From Fundidesulfovibrio magnetotacticus (lineage in GTDB: Bacteria > Desulfobacterota > Desulfovibrionia > Desulfovibrionales > Desulfovibrionaceae), in assembly GCF_013019105.1 (NCBI RefSeq), contig NZ_BLTE01000005.1, positions 62,001 to 126,000 of the forward strand: DNA of 64,000 nt, given 5' to 3'. Below are positions 45,114-53,900 of this stretch, piece by piece. A program made the position numbers and the translations under genes. A model generated the notes under the pieces. The model ran no database searches, was not told where the DNA came from, and saw only the letters and a program-made list of their open reading frames with translations. Every line of letters starts with the position of its first letter. The stretch's first letter is position 1.

Positions 45114-46415
45114 TCAGCCTGCCAGGGCCACCAGGTCGTAGGTCTTGGTGTCGTCCACGGTGGCGCGCACCATGGCCCCGGGTTTCACGCCGGGGCCGGA
45201 GACGTAGGTGACGCCGTCGATCTCCGGGGCCTGGAACCAGGCGCGTCCCACGTGCAGTCCGGGCCATTCGGGGTGCGGGGCGTCCACGAGCACGTCCAGT
45301 TCCCGCCCCTGAAATCCTTCCAGCCACTCCTCGGAGATCTCGGCCTGGGCGGCCATGACGGCATCCCGGCGGGCCTGGCGGGTCTTCATGCCCACCTGGC
45401 GCGGCATTTTCGCGGCGGGCGTGCCCTCCTCGGCCTGGAAGGCGAACACGCCCAGGTGGGTGAAGCGCGTCTCGCGCACGAAGCGAAGGAGGTATTCGAA
45501 GTGGGTGCGCGTCTCGCCCGGATAGCCCACGATGAGGCTCGTGCGGATGGCCGCCTCGGGGAAGCGGTCGCGCACGAGGTCCACCACGCGTCGCGGGTCT
45601 TTGGCGAAGGGTCGGCCCATGGACTGGAGCACGTCCGGGTGGGCGTGCTGGAGCGGGATGTCGAAATAGGGGAGCAGCGGCGGCCCGGCGTCCTTGAGGA
45701 AGTCCAGGAGCCCCGGCGTGAGGCCTGCCGGGTAGAGGTAGAGCAGGCGCAGCCGGGCGAGGCCCTTGAGGGGCAGGAGGGTCTTCAGCAGTCCGCGCAG
45801 TCCGGGCTCGTAGCCCAGGTCGCGCCCGTAGGCCGTGAGGTCCTGGGCCACGAGGATCAGCTCGCTGCGCCCCGAGTCCAGCAGATGGCGGGCCTCGTCC
45901 GCCAGATCCCGGACCGGGCGGCTTTTGAGCGGCCCCCGGATGGAGGGGATGGTGCAGAAGCGGCAGGCGTGGCGGCAGCCCTCGCTGATCTTGAGGTAGG
46001 CGTAGCTCGGGGGGCTGGTGAGCAGCCGCTTCGGCGCGACGGAGGGGGCGCGGCTCAGGGCGTTGGCGATGCGCGAGGGCCAGTCGGGGATTTCGTGGGT
46101 GGAAAGCCAGAGGTCCACCTCGGGGAGCGAGTCCCTGAGCTCCTGCCCGTAGCGGCTGACGAGGCACCCGGCAACGGCCAGGAGCGGCTTGGGGTCGAGC
46201 CCGCGCAGGGCCTGGGCCGCGTCGAGGATTTCGGCCACGGACTCCTCCACGGCGGGGCGGATGAAGCCGCAGGTGTTCACGAGCACGAGGCGGGCGTCCT
46301 CGGGGCGGTCCACGGGCCTGGCGGGTCCGGGCAGTCCGCCCAGGAGCAGCTCGGTGTCCGTGAGGTTCTTGGGACAGCCAAGGGAAATGGTATGGACGGC
46401 AATGGGGTCTTTCAT
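45114..46415 (-). CDS. rimO: Ribosomal protein S12 methylthiotransferase
   Basis: 433 residues from the ATG at 46415, which overlaps the upstream gene stop by 4 bp. RimO adds a methylthio group to an Asp of S12, using two 4Fe-4S clusters. The N-terminal MTTase domain has cysteines in TISLGCPKNLTDTE, VLVNTCGFI and AVAGCLVSRYG. The radical SAM motif is EGCRHACRFCTIPSIRGPLKS. The TRAM domain ends the protein (ELDVLVDAPHPEWPGLHVGR). Complete by length. Confidence 0.94.
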   Translation of the reverse strand: MKDPIAVHTISLGCPKNLTDTELLLGGLPGPARPVDRPEDARLVLVNTCGFIRPAVEESVAEILDAAQALRGLDPKPLLAVAGCLVSRYGQELRDSLPEVDLWLSTHEIPDWPSRIANALSRAPSVAPKRLLTSPPSYAYLKISEGCRHACRFCTIPSIRGPLKSRPVRDLADEARHLLDSGRSELILVAQDLTAYGRDLGYEPGLRGLLKTLLPLKGLARLRLLYLYPAGLTPGLLDFLKDAGPPLLPYFDIPLQHAHPDVLQSMGRPFAKDPRRVVDLVRDRFPEAAIRTSLIVGYPGETRTHFEYLLRFVRETRFTHLGVFAFQAEEGTPAAKMPRQVGMKTRQARRDAVMAAQAEISEEWLEGFQGRELDVLVDAPHPEWPGLHVGRAWFQAPEIDGVTYVSGPGVKPGAMVRATVDDTKTYDLVALAG

Positions 46416-48502
46416 CGGGGCACCACCCTGAAGATGAGGGGCATGGTGGGGGCGAACCACAGCCTGGCGTTGCCGCGCACGGTGAAGCGCACGAGCGCCT
46501 CCTCGCCATCGGTCTCGAAGGAGACGCTGGCCGGGAGGGCGTGGAGGTCCTTGTCGTTGTCCTGGGGCGTGCCGGGAAAATCGCCCAGGCGGCGCAGTGT
46601 CCGGACCGGGTCGCCGACGTCCACTTCCAGGAGGTTTTCCGGGCCGAAGGAGGCCACCTTGGGGTGGAACCCCACGTGCACCACGGCGGGCCCGGGCGGC
46701 TTGCGCAGGGAGAAGGTCACGTGGCCGGAGGCGGCCTTTTCGTTCTTGGTCATGGAAAAGAAACCGCCGAAGCTCTGGTTCACGTCGAGTCCGTCGATGG
46801 AAGCCACCTGGAGGGTAAGGCCCTCGGCGGCCACGGGCCGGTCGGTAGGCACGGGGTATTCCACCACGGCTCCGGGCAGGGGGCGATAGACAGCGTAGAG
46901 CGGATCGGGAACGCTTTCGAGCGCGTAGTGGAGGTTGATGACGCTGTGCACCTGCTCGTCGCGGAAGGTGTCGCCCAGGATGATGCCCCCGAAGCGACGG
47001 CCGACGATGTCGCGGTGCAGGGGGGAGCCCGCGAAGCGCCAGTAGCCCACGCGCTCGAAAAACTGTGTCTCGATGGCGTCGAAGGCCGCGAGCCTCGGGG
47101 TGAACTCCCGGGGAAGCAACAGGGGCGCGGCCTCGGCGTTGATGAGCCACGGGGGGCCGTCTGGCCGGGCGATCTCCCGGGCCAGGGCCGAGAGGTCGGG
47201 CCTGGCGGGCGTGGCGCGCGCGGCCGGGTCGTCGAAGCCCCGGGAGGCGGGCAGGCAGAGCGCCGCCAGCAACGCGGCCGCCGCGCCCCGGGCCAGCCCC
47301 TCGCGGCCGATGGCGGCGGCGGCCACGCCCAGGCGCAGGTAGAGTAGCGGCAGGAAGCCCCAGAAGTAGTTGTCGGCAGCACCCCAGGTCATCATCAGGC
47401 GCAGGATGAAGGGGACCTGCACCAGGAGCAGCCAGTCGAGAGCGTGGAAGCGCCGCCTTGCCAGGCCAGCGAGCAGGCAGGCGGCCCAGGCGGCAAGGGG
47501 CGCTGCGTGGTTGATCCCGAACCGGACGAGGCGCGGCACGGCGCTCTCCCAGTTGGTGATGCCCGGATCGGCCGCCAGGCTGGCGGGATACTTGAGCGTG
47601 TGGATCAGGAAGGCCCCGCCGGTGCCCCACTGCATGGCCAGGGCCGCCACGCCCAGGAGCGCGCCCGCCGCGCAGGCCGTGAAGAGGCAGCGCCGCCAGA
47701 GGGAGCGGTCCCAGATGCAGAGCGTGACCAGGGCCAGGAACACGGGCAGGGTCTGCTGCTTGGTGAGCATGGCCGCGCCCAGGAGCAGCGCGGCGGCCCA
47801 AGGCCTGTCCCCCGCGTCGCGGGCGGTGAAGCGCATGGCCCCGGCGTAGGCCAGCATCCAGGCCAGCCAGTCCGGCCGGAGGATCACCCCGGCCAGAGCC
47901 ATCTGGACCGAGGCGAAAGCCAGTACGGCGAAGGCCAGGGGCACGGCCCAGGAGCCCGTCTCGCGCCGCCCCCAGAGCGTGACGACGGCGAAGGCTCCGG
48001 CGTAGGGCAACGCCGTGAGGAGCATGCCGGAAAGCGCGGGATCGCCCAACAGGCGCGTGAGCCCGGCCCCCAGCACGAAAAAGAGCGGCGTGTAGAGGGT
48101 GGTGAGGAAGGGATACGTCCCCGGCGGCGGATAGATGGACTGGCCGTGGGCCGCCAGCCAGATCTTGAGCACCTCGCGTCCGCTGATGAGGGGCGAGACC
48201 ACCCAGGTCCAGGGGGTCCAGGCGAAGTCCAGGGCGAGGTTCCACAGGGCGGCCAGGAGAGCGGCGCCCAGGCCGCCGAGGGCGACCGCGCGGGTGAAGG
48301 CCCGCGGCCCGTCCAGGGGGGCGCGCGCCAGGGCGAACCAGGCCAGGGACAACGCCGCCAGGGGCCAGCCCAGCCAGGGCGCGGACGCGACAGCGCCCGG
48401 CCAGGACAGGGCCAGAAGCGCGCCGGCGGCGAACCCGGCGAAGGTGTCGAAGGGGAGCGGACACGCGCCGCGCGCGGGTCCGGCGTTGGCGGATGCCGAC
48501 AT
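46412..48502 (-). CDS. Large membrane protein of unknown function, GT-C-like N-terminal part
   Basis: 696 residues. About ten to twelve hydrophobic helices occupy residues 20-430, with SPLISGREVLKIWLAAHGQS and AHGQSIYPPPGTYPFLTTLY in the first loops, resembling GT-C glycosyltransferases. The last 200 residues are soluble (IDGLDVNQSFGGFFSMTKNE, GPAVVHVGFHPKVASFGPEN) and look beta-rich. I do not recognise a specific family. The 4-bp overlap with rimO shows co-translation but not shared function. No signal for the donor lipid. Confidence 0.65.
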   Translation of the reverse strand: MSASANAGPARGACPLPFDTFAGFAAGALLALSWPGAVASAPWLGWPLAALSLAWFALARAPLDGPRAFTRAVALGGLGAALLAALWNLALDFAWTPWTWVVSPLISGREVLKIWLAAHGQSIYPPPGTYPFLTTLYTPLFFVLGAGLTRLLGDPALSGMLLTALPYAGAFAVVTLWGRRETGSWAVPLAFAVLAFASVQMALAGVILRPDWLAWMLAYAGAMRFTARDAGDRPWAAALLLGAAMLTKQQTLPVFLALVTLCIWDRSLWRRCLFTACAAGALLGVAALAMQWGTGGAFLIHTLKYPASLAADPGITNWESAVPRLVRFGINHAAPLAAWAACLLAGLARRRFHALDWLLLVQVPFILRLMMTWGAADNYFWGFLPLLYLRLGVAAAAIGREGLARGAAAALLAALCLPASRGFDDPAARATPARPDLSALAREIARPDGPPWLINAEAAPLLLPREFTPRLAAFDAIETQFFERVGYWRFAGSPLHRDIVGRRFGGIILGDTFRDEQVHSVINLHYALESVPDPLYAVYRPLPGAVVEYPVPTDRPVAAEGLTLQVASIDGLDVNQSFGGFFSMTKNEKAASGHVTFSLRKPPGPAVVHVGFHPKVASFGPENLLEVDVGDPVRTLRRLGDFPGTPQDNDKDLHALPASVSFETDGEEALVRFTVRGNARLWFAPTMPLIFRVVPR

Positions 48503-48584
48503 GCGGCAGGGGTAAACGCTTTCGTGCGCGTTGGCAATCGAGGCGGGGCCGGGCGGAAGGCCGCCCGGCCCGTGCGGCGGGGTA

Positions 48585-48977
48585 TCAGGCGCGGTCGGTC
48601 AGCTCCAGGTAGCGCATCAGGTCGCCCTCGCGGGCCCTGCCCTGGCGCACGCGCTCCTTGAGGTGGCTCAGGCGGGCTCTGCGGGCCGCGCCGGGAAAGA
48701 GGCCGGCTCCGCCGTCGCCGTCGAAGGCCAGCACGTGCTCGCAAAAATACGGGTCCAACTCCATGCGCTCGACAATTTCCCGGTAGTGCTCCAGCGCCCC
48801 AACCGCCTCGAGCATGCGGCGGCGGAGCCCGAGGTGGGCCATGGCGGTTCGCGCCAGGGAGTGGAGTTGTTCCGCGTCCAAATCCATCGCTCCATGGTGG
48901 GCGTGGAGCTTGACGCGCCTGGGATCGGTGACGGGCTTGAACTGGGACAACTCGGCACGGCAGTGAGGGCAATGCAT
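48585..48977 (-). CDS. Small protein of unknown function with N-terminal CxxC
   Basis: 130 residues with AAGGAAA before the ATG. It begins MHCPHCRAELSQFKPVTDPR, a CPHC pair that may bind zinc, followed by alpha-helical charged segments (MDLDAEQLHSLARTAMAHLG, HYREIVERMELDPYFCEHVL, LSHLKERVRQGRAREGDL). No signal peptide. No family is recognised. It has its own copy of the palindrome promoter (49026-49073), 77 bp upstream, so it is probably controlled together with the M23 gene on the other strand and the interrupted gene at 22 kb. Confidence 0.65.
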   Translation of the reverse strand: MHCPHCRAELSQFKPVTDPRRVKLHAHHGAMDLDAEQLHSLARTAMAHLGLRRRMLEAVGALEHYREIVERMELDPYFCEHVLAFDGDGGAGLFPGAARRARLSHLKERVRQGRAREGDLMRYLELTDRA

Positions 48978-49025
48978 GATTCTTTTCCTTCTGTTTGGGT
49001 TCCGGGTGATTCCGGACAGCCACGG

Positions 49026-49073
49026 AGAATATCAGGATTTGCATTTCGCGCAGCCCACATAGCGCTATGTGGG
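49026..49073 (-). promoter_or_regulatory. Palindrome-promoter element, copy 2
   Basis: CCCACATAGCGCTATGTGGG at 49054-49073. On the minus strand TATTCT (49026-49031) begins 23 bases after the palindrome, preceded by TCCTG. Predicted start near 49018, about 41 bp before the 48977 ATG. The same palindrome, reversed in direction, lies 150 bp away (copy 3). The spacer between copies holds no gene. Confidence 0.7.
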
Positions 49074-49222
49074 AAGAAATCCGCCGAGTCAGTCATTTTT
49101 CCGAAAGGTTGCCGCCCCCACCGGGCATCCATCGCGCATTCCCGGAACTCCTCAAGGGACTCGAGCCAGGGCGACCGAAGACGCCAGCATTGATCAGCGC
49201 GAAGAAATATTTTATATTTTTT

Positions 49223-49270
49223 CCCACATAGCGCTATGTGGGCTGCGAATTTCATTCTCCTGGATATACT
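49223..49270 (+). promoter_or_regulatory. Palindrome-promoter element, copy 3
   Basis: CCCACATAGCGCTATGTGGG at 49223-49242, then CTGCGAATTTC and TCCTGGA, with TATACT at 49265-49270, again 23 bases after the palindrome. Predicted start near 49277, about 37 bp before the M23 gene at 49314. Upstream of the palindrome is an A/T-rich stretch (TATTTTATATTTTTT) that could act as an UP element. Copies 2 and 3 are divergent, with centres 169 bp apart. Confidence 0.72.
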
Positions 49271-49313
49271 GCCCTGAAATCTAGCGGCTGAGCCGCACTC
49301 AGGAGGAACGAAA

Positions 49314-50252
49314 ATGGGCACGGAGAATCAGGATCTGAACGGTAGTGGCGCCTGGAACCTGGCCAATGCCTGGAAGCTGGGCGATCTGTTGGGCGGCGTC
49401 GCCGACCAGGAGCGCCAGGAGCAATTCGCCGGGAATGTGGTTCGGTTCATGGACGCCGGGGGCAGCCCGTCAGGCGAAGGAGCTCAAGGACAAGGGGGCG
49501 CGCTCCCTGATGCGCGCCCGGAAACGGCTCATGGACTTCTTTCCTTCGTGAAGGCCGGGGCGGCAGGCGGGGAGACGGCGCAGCAGGCCGACGCCACGCC
49601 GCCCGGGGCGGCTTCCGGCCAGAAAGCCGCCGGGGAGCCTGCCGCCGGGCAGGGCCAGGAGGTGCGTGGACGCGTGAGCGGTGAAGTGCGCGGAAGCGCG
49701 GACCCCAGCGTGCTGAATCGGGAAGACTGGGAACGCCTGAAGGGGCTCGACTACCGGACCCAGGAAGTGCTGCGCCAGCAGAAGGAGCGGGAGAACTGGG
49801 AGAGGCTGAAGGGGCTCGATCCCGAGACGCAGAAGATGATTCATGGGCCCGTGTTGCCGGTTGGCGGATCGTCAATGGTGATTACCAGTCCGTACGGGAA
49901 TCGCACGGACCCGAAGAGAGGGTTTCACCATGGGATCGACATCCGCAACAAACTCGGCGACCCTGTATACGCAAGCCGTCCAGGGACAGTCGTTAACGTC
50001 CTCCCTGACAGCATGGGGAACAATCAAATTGTTGTGGACCATGGGGACTACAAGTACGGAGCCTATGTTCATTCCAAACCATCCGTTAGCGTCAACGACA
50101 AGGTGAACCCTGGGGACGTACTGGGAACAACAGATATATCTGGAACTTCAAAAGGGCCGCACTTGCACTTTAGTCTATTCACACACAACAGAAGGGATGC
50201 ATCCTATGATCCTCGCACATTATTCGAAAATAATCAGTATACCTACAAGTAG
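49314..50252 (+). CDS. M23-family peptidase without signal peptide, candidate peptidoglycan-targeting effector
   Basis: 312 residues, AGGAGG before the ATG. No signal peptide or membrane helix. An N-terminal part of about 175 residues includes a Gly/Ala-rich linker (PPGAASGQKAAGEPAAGQGQ) and two copies of a WERLKGLD-type motif. The C-terminal LytM/M23 domain has zinc ligands in GFHHGIDIRNKLGDPVYA (His, Asp) and GPHLHFSLF (His-x-His). M23 enzymes cut peptide cross-links of the cell wall, a periplasmic substrate. Lack of a Sec signal suggests export by another route. Its end overlaps the next gene, encoding an exported protein. Effector function is inference. Confidence 0.82.
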   Translation: MGTENQDLNGSGAWNLANAWKLGDLLGGVADQERQEQFAGNVVRFMDAGGSPSGEGAQGQGGALPDARPETAHGLLSFVKAGAAGGETAQQADATPPGAASGQKAAGEPAAGQGQEVRGRVSGEVRGSADPSVLNREDWERLKGLDYRTQEVLRQQKERENWERLKGLDPETQKMIHGPVLPVGGSSMVITSPYGNRTDPKRGFHHGIDIRNKLGDPVYASRPGTVVNVLPDSMGNNQIVVDHGDYKYGAYVHSKPSVSVNDKVNPGDVLGTTDISGTSKGPHLHFSLFTHNRRDASYDPRTLFENNQYTYK

Positions 50253-50688
50253 CTTGTTCATCCTCCTTGCCGTCTCCATGCTCCTGTTGTCCGTTCCAAA
50301 CAGGTGCCTTGCCGGAGAGCCCGAGGAACTCAAGGAGATCGCCCTGCGGATCAAGGCGATGGTCGAAAAGGAGGACACCAAGGGGCTCGTCGCCTCCATC
50401 GCGGACACCATCTGGTTCGTGGACGACCCGCTCAGCCGAAAGCAGGTCGCCAGGCTGCTCGCCAACAAGAAGAGCTGGCTCTACAAGCACCTCTTCGTGG
50501 GTGACGAATCCATCAGAAGCTACCTCCTCAAGGCGGACGACATCACCATCGAGTTTCACCGGCTGTCCGAGAAGGCCTGGAGCATCAGCTACGTCTCTCA
50601 AAAAACCTACACACGTTCCGTGCCAGGCCTCACCTTCATGAAAAACGGCAAAGGATGGCTCCTGGTGAGTTTATTTTCAAACGGATGA
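50206..50688 (+). CDS. Exported protein, candidate cognate immunity protein of the M23 peptidase
   Basis: 160 residues from the ATG at 50206, chosen because GAAGGG lies nine bases upstream; an ATG at 50197 sits too close to it. Signal peptide with hydrophobic core SSLFILLAVSMLLLSVP. The mature part (about 120 residues) has ELKEIALRIKAMVEKEDTKG, RKQVARLLANKKSWLYKHLF and ends KNGKGWLLVSLFSNG. No known domain; the pattern suggests a small alpha+beta, possibly NTF2-like, fold. The start lies inside the end of the M23 gene, so production is coupled. A paralogue lies downstream at 50897. Confidence 0.7.
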   Translation: MILAHYSKIISIPTSSLFILLAVSMLLLSVPNRCLAGEPEELKEIALRIKAMVEKEDTKGLVASIADTIWFVDDPLSRKQVARLLANKKSWLYKHLFVGDESIRSYLLKADDITIEFHRLSEKAWSISYVSQKTYTRSVPGLTFMKNGKGWLLVSLFSNG

Positions 50689-50896
50689 CCAGCTTCGCGT
50701 TGTCCGGCGAGCCTCCTGCCGCATGGAGAAAGATGAGGCAGCGCTTTCCCCGCACACCGGCGGCAACCGGCCGCGCGGACCGTCCCGGCCCGCATGGCCA
50801 CATCCAGCTGCATGCAGCGGCTTATTCCATGGACGACCGCGACGCCGGGAACGGCAAGCACGTCGATCCGGTCAAAAGACTGCCGAGGAGGCAGGC

Positions 50897-51340
50897 ATGC
50901 CTTGTCATCGAAGAACAGTGCTGATTTGTTGCCTTGGGCTCGCGCTGTCGCTCCCGATCCAAAGCAGGGCCCAGGAATGCGGCAACCCCCTCGTCGCCGG
51001 TGAGGCGGTGAAGCGACTGATCATCGACATGGATGTCGAGAAACTGAAGGCATACTTTGCCGAGGGGTTCTGCCTCGTTGACAATTGCCGTGACCAGACC
51101 GAGGCGGCGGCCATGCTGACGGATGCTTCGAGCTGGTTGTACAGGGGATTGTTCGTGGGTGAAGGATCATGGAAATCGAGATTCGAGAGATCGACTTCAC
51201 TCGTGATACATCATCGACAAGTGGGGAGCAGGTTTCATTCGCTGACGTTTGAATGCGACGACGATCCATCCGGCCCACCGATCATCGACATCCAATGCAT
51301 CGACGGGAGATGGATCATCAGCACTTTGAGCAACCTGTAG
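50897..51340 (+). CDS. Exported Cys-rich paralogue of the preceding protein
   Basis: 147 residues from the ATG at 50897, preceded by GAGGAGG; the open frame upstream is unsupported. Signal peptide MPCHRRTVLICCLGLALSLP, cleavage near SRA-QE. The mature part matches the previous gene around SWLYRGLFVGEGSWKSRF (there SWLYKHLFVGDESIRSYL), in the preceding alpha-helical segment and in the final strand (GRWIISTLSNL versus GKGWLLVSLFSNG). It adds several cysteines (QECG, GFC, DNC, FEC, IQC), so periplasmic disulfides are likely. Function unknown. Confidence 0.72.
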   Translation: MPCHRRTVLICCLGLALSLPIQSRAQECGNPLVAGEAVKRLIIDMDVEKLKAYFAEGFCLVDNCRDQTEAAAMLTDASSWLYRGLFVGEGSWKSRFERSTSLVIHHRQVGSRFHSLTFECDDDPSGPPIIDIQCIDGRWIISTLSNL

Positions 51341-51457
51341 CGCGCGCGCCTCCGGGGTTCCCAAGCGCCCCGGCTTTGGCTAGGAGGATGCCAGACCGCG
51401 CGGCCGTCCGCTCCGGGGCCGCTTCAGGCCCGGCCGGTCCGCCATTCGGAGGCTCCC

Positions 51458-53830
51458 ATGCACGCATCCCACCCGACGATTCGCCGCTTCGCCGCCCTGG
51501 TCCTGGCCCTGGCCCTCCTGGCCTGGACAGCTCCCGGCCGCGCCCAGGACAAGCAGCCCCAGCAACAGCCGCAGGCCCAGGCCCAGCCGCAGGACAAGCC
51601 GCAGGACAAGCCCGCGCCCCAGGAGCAGCCCGACAGCTGGAAGCTGGTGCTCCAGCGCAACTACGAGGAGCTGCAATACCAGATCGACTATGTGGATGGC
51701 GTGTCCCAGAAGCTGCCGGGCATGGTCTCGCGCACCCGGCAGGACCTCTCGGCCCTGCGCAAGAAGCTCGACGAGCTCATGGTGCTCACCAAGGTTTCGG
51801 GGTCCAGCCCCGTGGAACTGCGCGCAGTGCTGGCGGGACTGGACATCCTCAAGGCCAAGGTGGAGGCCGTGGCCCAGCCCTTTTCCAAGGCCGACGTGGA
51901 CCTGAAGAACTTCCAGGAGCGCATGGCCGAGCTGGAGGGCGAGTTCGCACGCCAGCACGCCACCGGCCCCCAGGAGGACGCCCAGAAGACCCTCAACGAA
52001 TTCCTGGGCGACCTGCGCAAGCTCAAGGGCAAGCTCGGCCGCGTGAAAACCGTGCTCGACCAGGGCCTTTCCCCCACCCGCGACATCCAGACCGGCATCG
52101 GCAGGCTCTCCCAGGCCATCAACGACCGCATCCCTCGCGCCTGGAAGGACTACTACCTCAACCAGGGCAAGGGTTTCCTCACCGCCGGGGCCTGGGCCGA
52201 GGCCGCCCAGCGCGTGCAGGACCTCCCCCGCCTGGCCGCCACCTACCTGAGCCTCTTCAACTCCGGCGACGCCCGCCTGCTGGACGTGCTGCCGCGCCTG
52301 GGCGGCCTGGCCGCCGTGCTCTGCCTGGGGGCCTTCCTGGCCCTGCGCAAGGCCAGGGACCGCTTCCCGGACCTGCCGCCCGCGCGCCGCATGCTCTTCC
52401 TCTCCTGGTTCGCCCTGGGAGTGGCCACGCTGTGGGCCACGTCCGGCCCGGCCTTCGTGATGGTGCGCGCCGAGGCCTCGGCCATCGCCGAGATCCTGCT
52501 TTCGCGCGGCCTGCTGGGCTTCTCGCGCCTGCTGGGCGGCCTGGGCGCCGCGCCCGGGGCGCGCCGGGGCGACGGGCTGGGCACGGCCTGGACCCTCTTC
52601 GTGCTGGCCTGCCTCTTCCAGCTGCCCTGGCTGCCGGAGGCCCCGCGCGGGGCGCTCTGGGTGCTGGCGCTGCTGGCGGCCGGCTGGATCACGGCGCGCA
52701 CGTCCCCTGCCGAGGCCCCGAGTCTGGGGGCGCGCATGGCCCGGGCGGGCGGCTGGCTCTATCCCCTGCTCTGCCTGCCCGCGCTCCTGGGCTGGGTGAA
52801 CATGACGCTGCTGGCCGCCATGGGCTGGTTCCTCCTGCTGGCCTTCCTGCAGGCCGGGGTGGGGCTGCACGCCCTGCTCTCCCGCGCCGCCTCGGAGCCC
52901 CGGGAAGAGCCCTCCGCCGAGTGCGCGCGGCTGCTGCTTTCCGGGCTGGCCCTGCCGGCCGTGGCGCTGGCCATGGCCGGTTGCTGGATGTTCTGGCTCT
53001 CCATGTCCATGGGCGGCACGAGCGTGTTCCTGGCCCTGGTGGGCCAGGACGTGGGCGAGGAGGGCTTCAGCCTGGATCTGGCCGGGGCCGCCGGGCTCTT
53101 CGCCGGATTCTTCCTGGCCCGGGCCTTCACCCGGGTGGCCCACCGCCTGGTCACGGACCTGCCCCGGCGCTATCCGGGCCTGGAGCTGGGCGTGGTGAAC
53201 CTTCTGGAGACCATCGCCACCTATCTGATCTGGGGCGTCTACGCCCTGGCGGCCCTGCGCACGGTGGGGGCCGGGTTCACGAGCCTGGCCGTGGTGGCGG
53301 GCGGCCTCTCGGTGGGCGTGGGCTTCGGGCTGCAGAACATCATCAACAACTTCATCTCCGGGCTCATCCTGCTCTTCGGGCGCGCGGTGCAGGCCGGGGA
53401 CGTGCTCCAGATCGGAGAGACCTGGGGCGTGGTGAAACGCGTGAACATCCGCAACACCGTGGTGCAGACCTTCGACAACGCCACGCTCTTCGTGCCCAAC
53501 TCGGAACTCATCGCCCAGAAGATCCTCAACTGGTCCCACAACGACCGGCGCATCCGCCGCCACCTGGACGTGGGCGTGGCCTACGGCTCGGACACGGCCC
53601 AGGTGCAGGAGCTCCTGGCCCGGGCGGCCTCCGCCGCGCCCGGAGTGCTGGCCTCGCCCGCGCCCTCGGCGCAGCTCAAGGCCTTCGGGGCGCAGGGCAT
53701 GGTCTTTCGGATCACCTTCTGGGTGGACGACCTGGACAACGCCGGCAAGGCCCTCTCGCGCACGCACATGGAGGTGGAGCGCATCCTGCGCGAACACGGA
53801 GTGGCCATCACCCCGCCCGTGGGCGCGTGA
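51458..53830 (+). CDS. Large mechanosensitive channel, MscS/MscK family
   Basis: 790 residues. Signal peptide (IRRFAALVLALALLAWTAPG), Gln/Pro-rich linker, then a periplasmic coiled-coil region to about 265. About ten membrane helices follow, and the MscS core lies near residues 570-750: TSLAVVAGGLSVGVGFGLQN forms the pore helix, then FISGLILLFGRAVQAGDVLQ and NTVVQTFDNATLFVPNSELI in the beta domain. The channel opens on osmotic downshift. Good GGAGG before the ATG. This large form is common among proteobacteria, alongside small MscS. Confidence 0.93.
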   Translation: MHASHPTIRRFAALVLALALLAWTAPGRAQDKQPQQQPQAQAQPQDKPQDKPAPQEQPDSWKLVLQRNYEELQYQIDYVDGVSQKLPGMVSRTRQDLSALRKKLDELMVLTKVSGSSPVELRAVLAGLDILKAKVEAVAQPFSKADVDLKNFQERMAELEGEFARQHATGPQEDAQKTLNEFLGDLRKLKGKLGRVKTVLDQGLSPTRDIQTGIGRLSQAINDRIPRAWKDYYLNQGKGFLTAGAWAEAAQRVQDLPRLAATYLSLFNSGDARLLDVLPRLGGLAAVLCLGAFLALRKARDRFPDLPPARRMLFLSWFALGVATLWATSGPAFVMVRAEASAIAEILLSRGLLGFSRLLGGLGAAPGARRGDGLGTAWTLFVLACLFQLPWLPEAPRGALWVLALLAAGWITARTSPAEAPSLGARMARAGGWLYPLLCLPALLGWVNMTLLAAMGWFLLLAFLQAGVGLHALLSRAASEPREEPSAECARLLLSGLALPAVALAMAGCWMFWLSMSMGGTSVFLALVGQDVGEEGFSLDLAGAAGLFAGFFLARAFTRVAHRLVTDLPRRYPGLELGVVNLLETIATYLIWGVYALAALRTVGAGFTSLAVVAGGLSVGVGFGLQNIINNFISGLILLFGRAVQAGDVLQIGETWGVVKRVNIRNTVVQTFDNATLFVPNSELIAQKILNWSHNDRRIRRHLDVGVAYGSDTAQVQELLARAASAAPGVLASPAPSAQLKAFGAQGMVFRITFWVDDLDNAGKALSRTHMEVERILREHGVAITPPVGA

Positions 53831-53900
53831 GGCCCGCTTTCCCGCCCGCCGGGTCGGCTTTTCCGTTTGACTCCCAAGACGAAGTGGGTAGAAAAAAGCC

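Noticed and set aside
23013-49242. The 20-bp palindromes as insertion-sequence ends
   Set aside because: No transposase-like frame or target duplication was seen, and each palindrome aligns with a downstream -10 and a gene start, which fits a regulatory site better.
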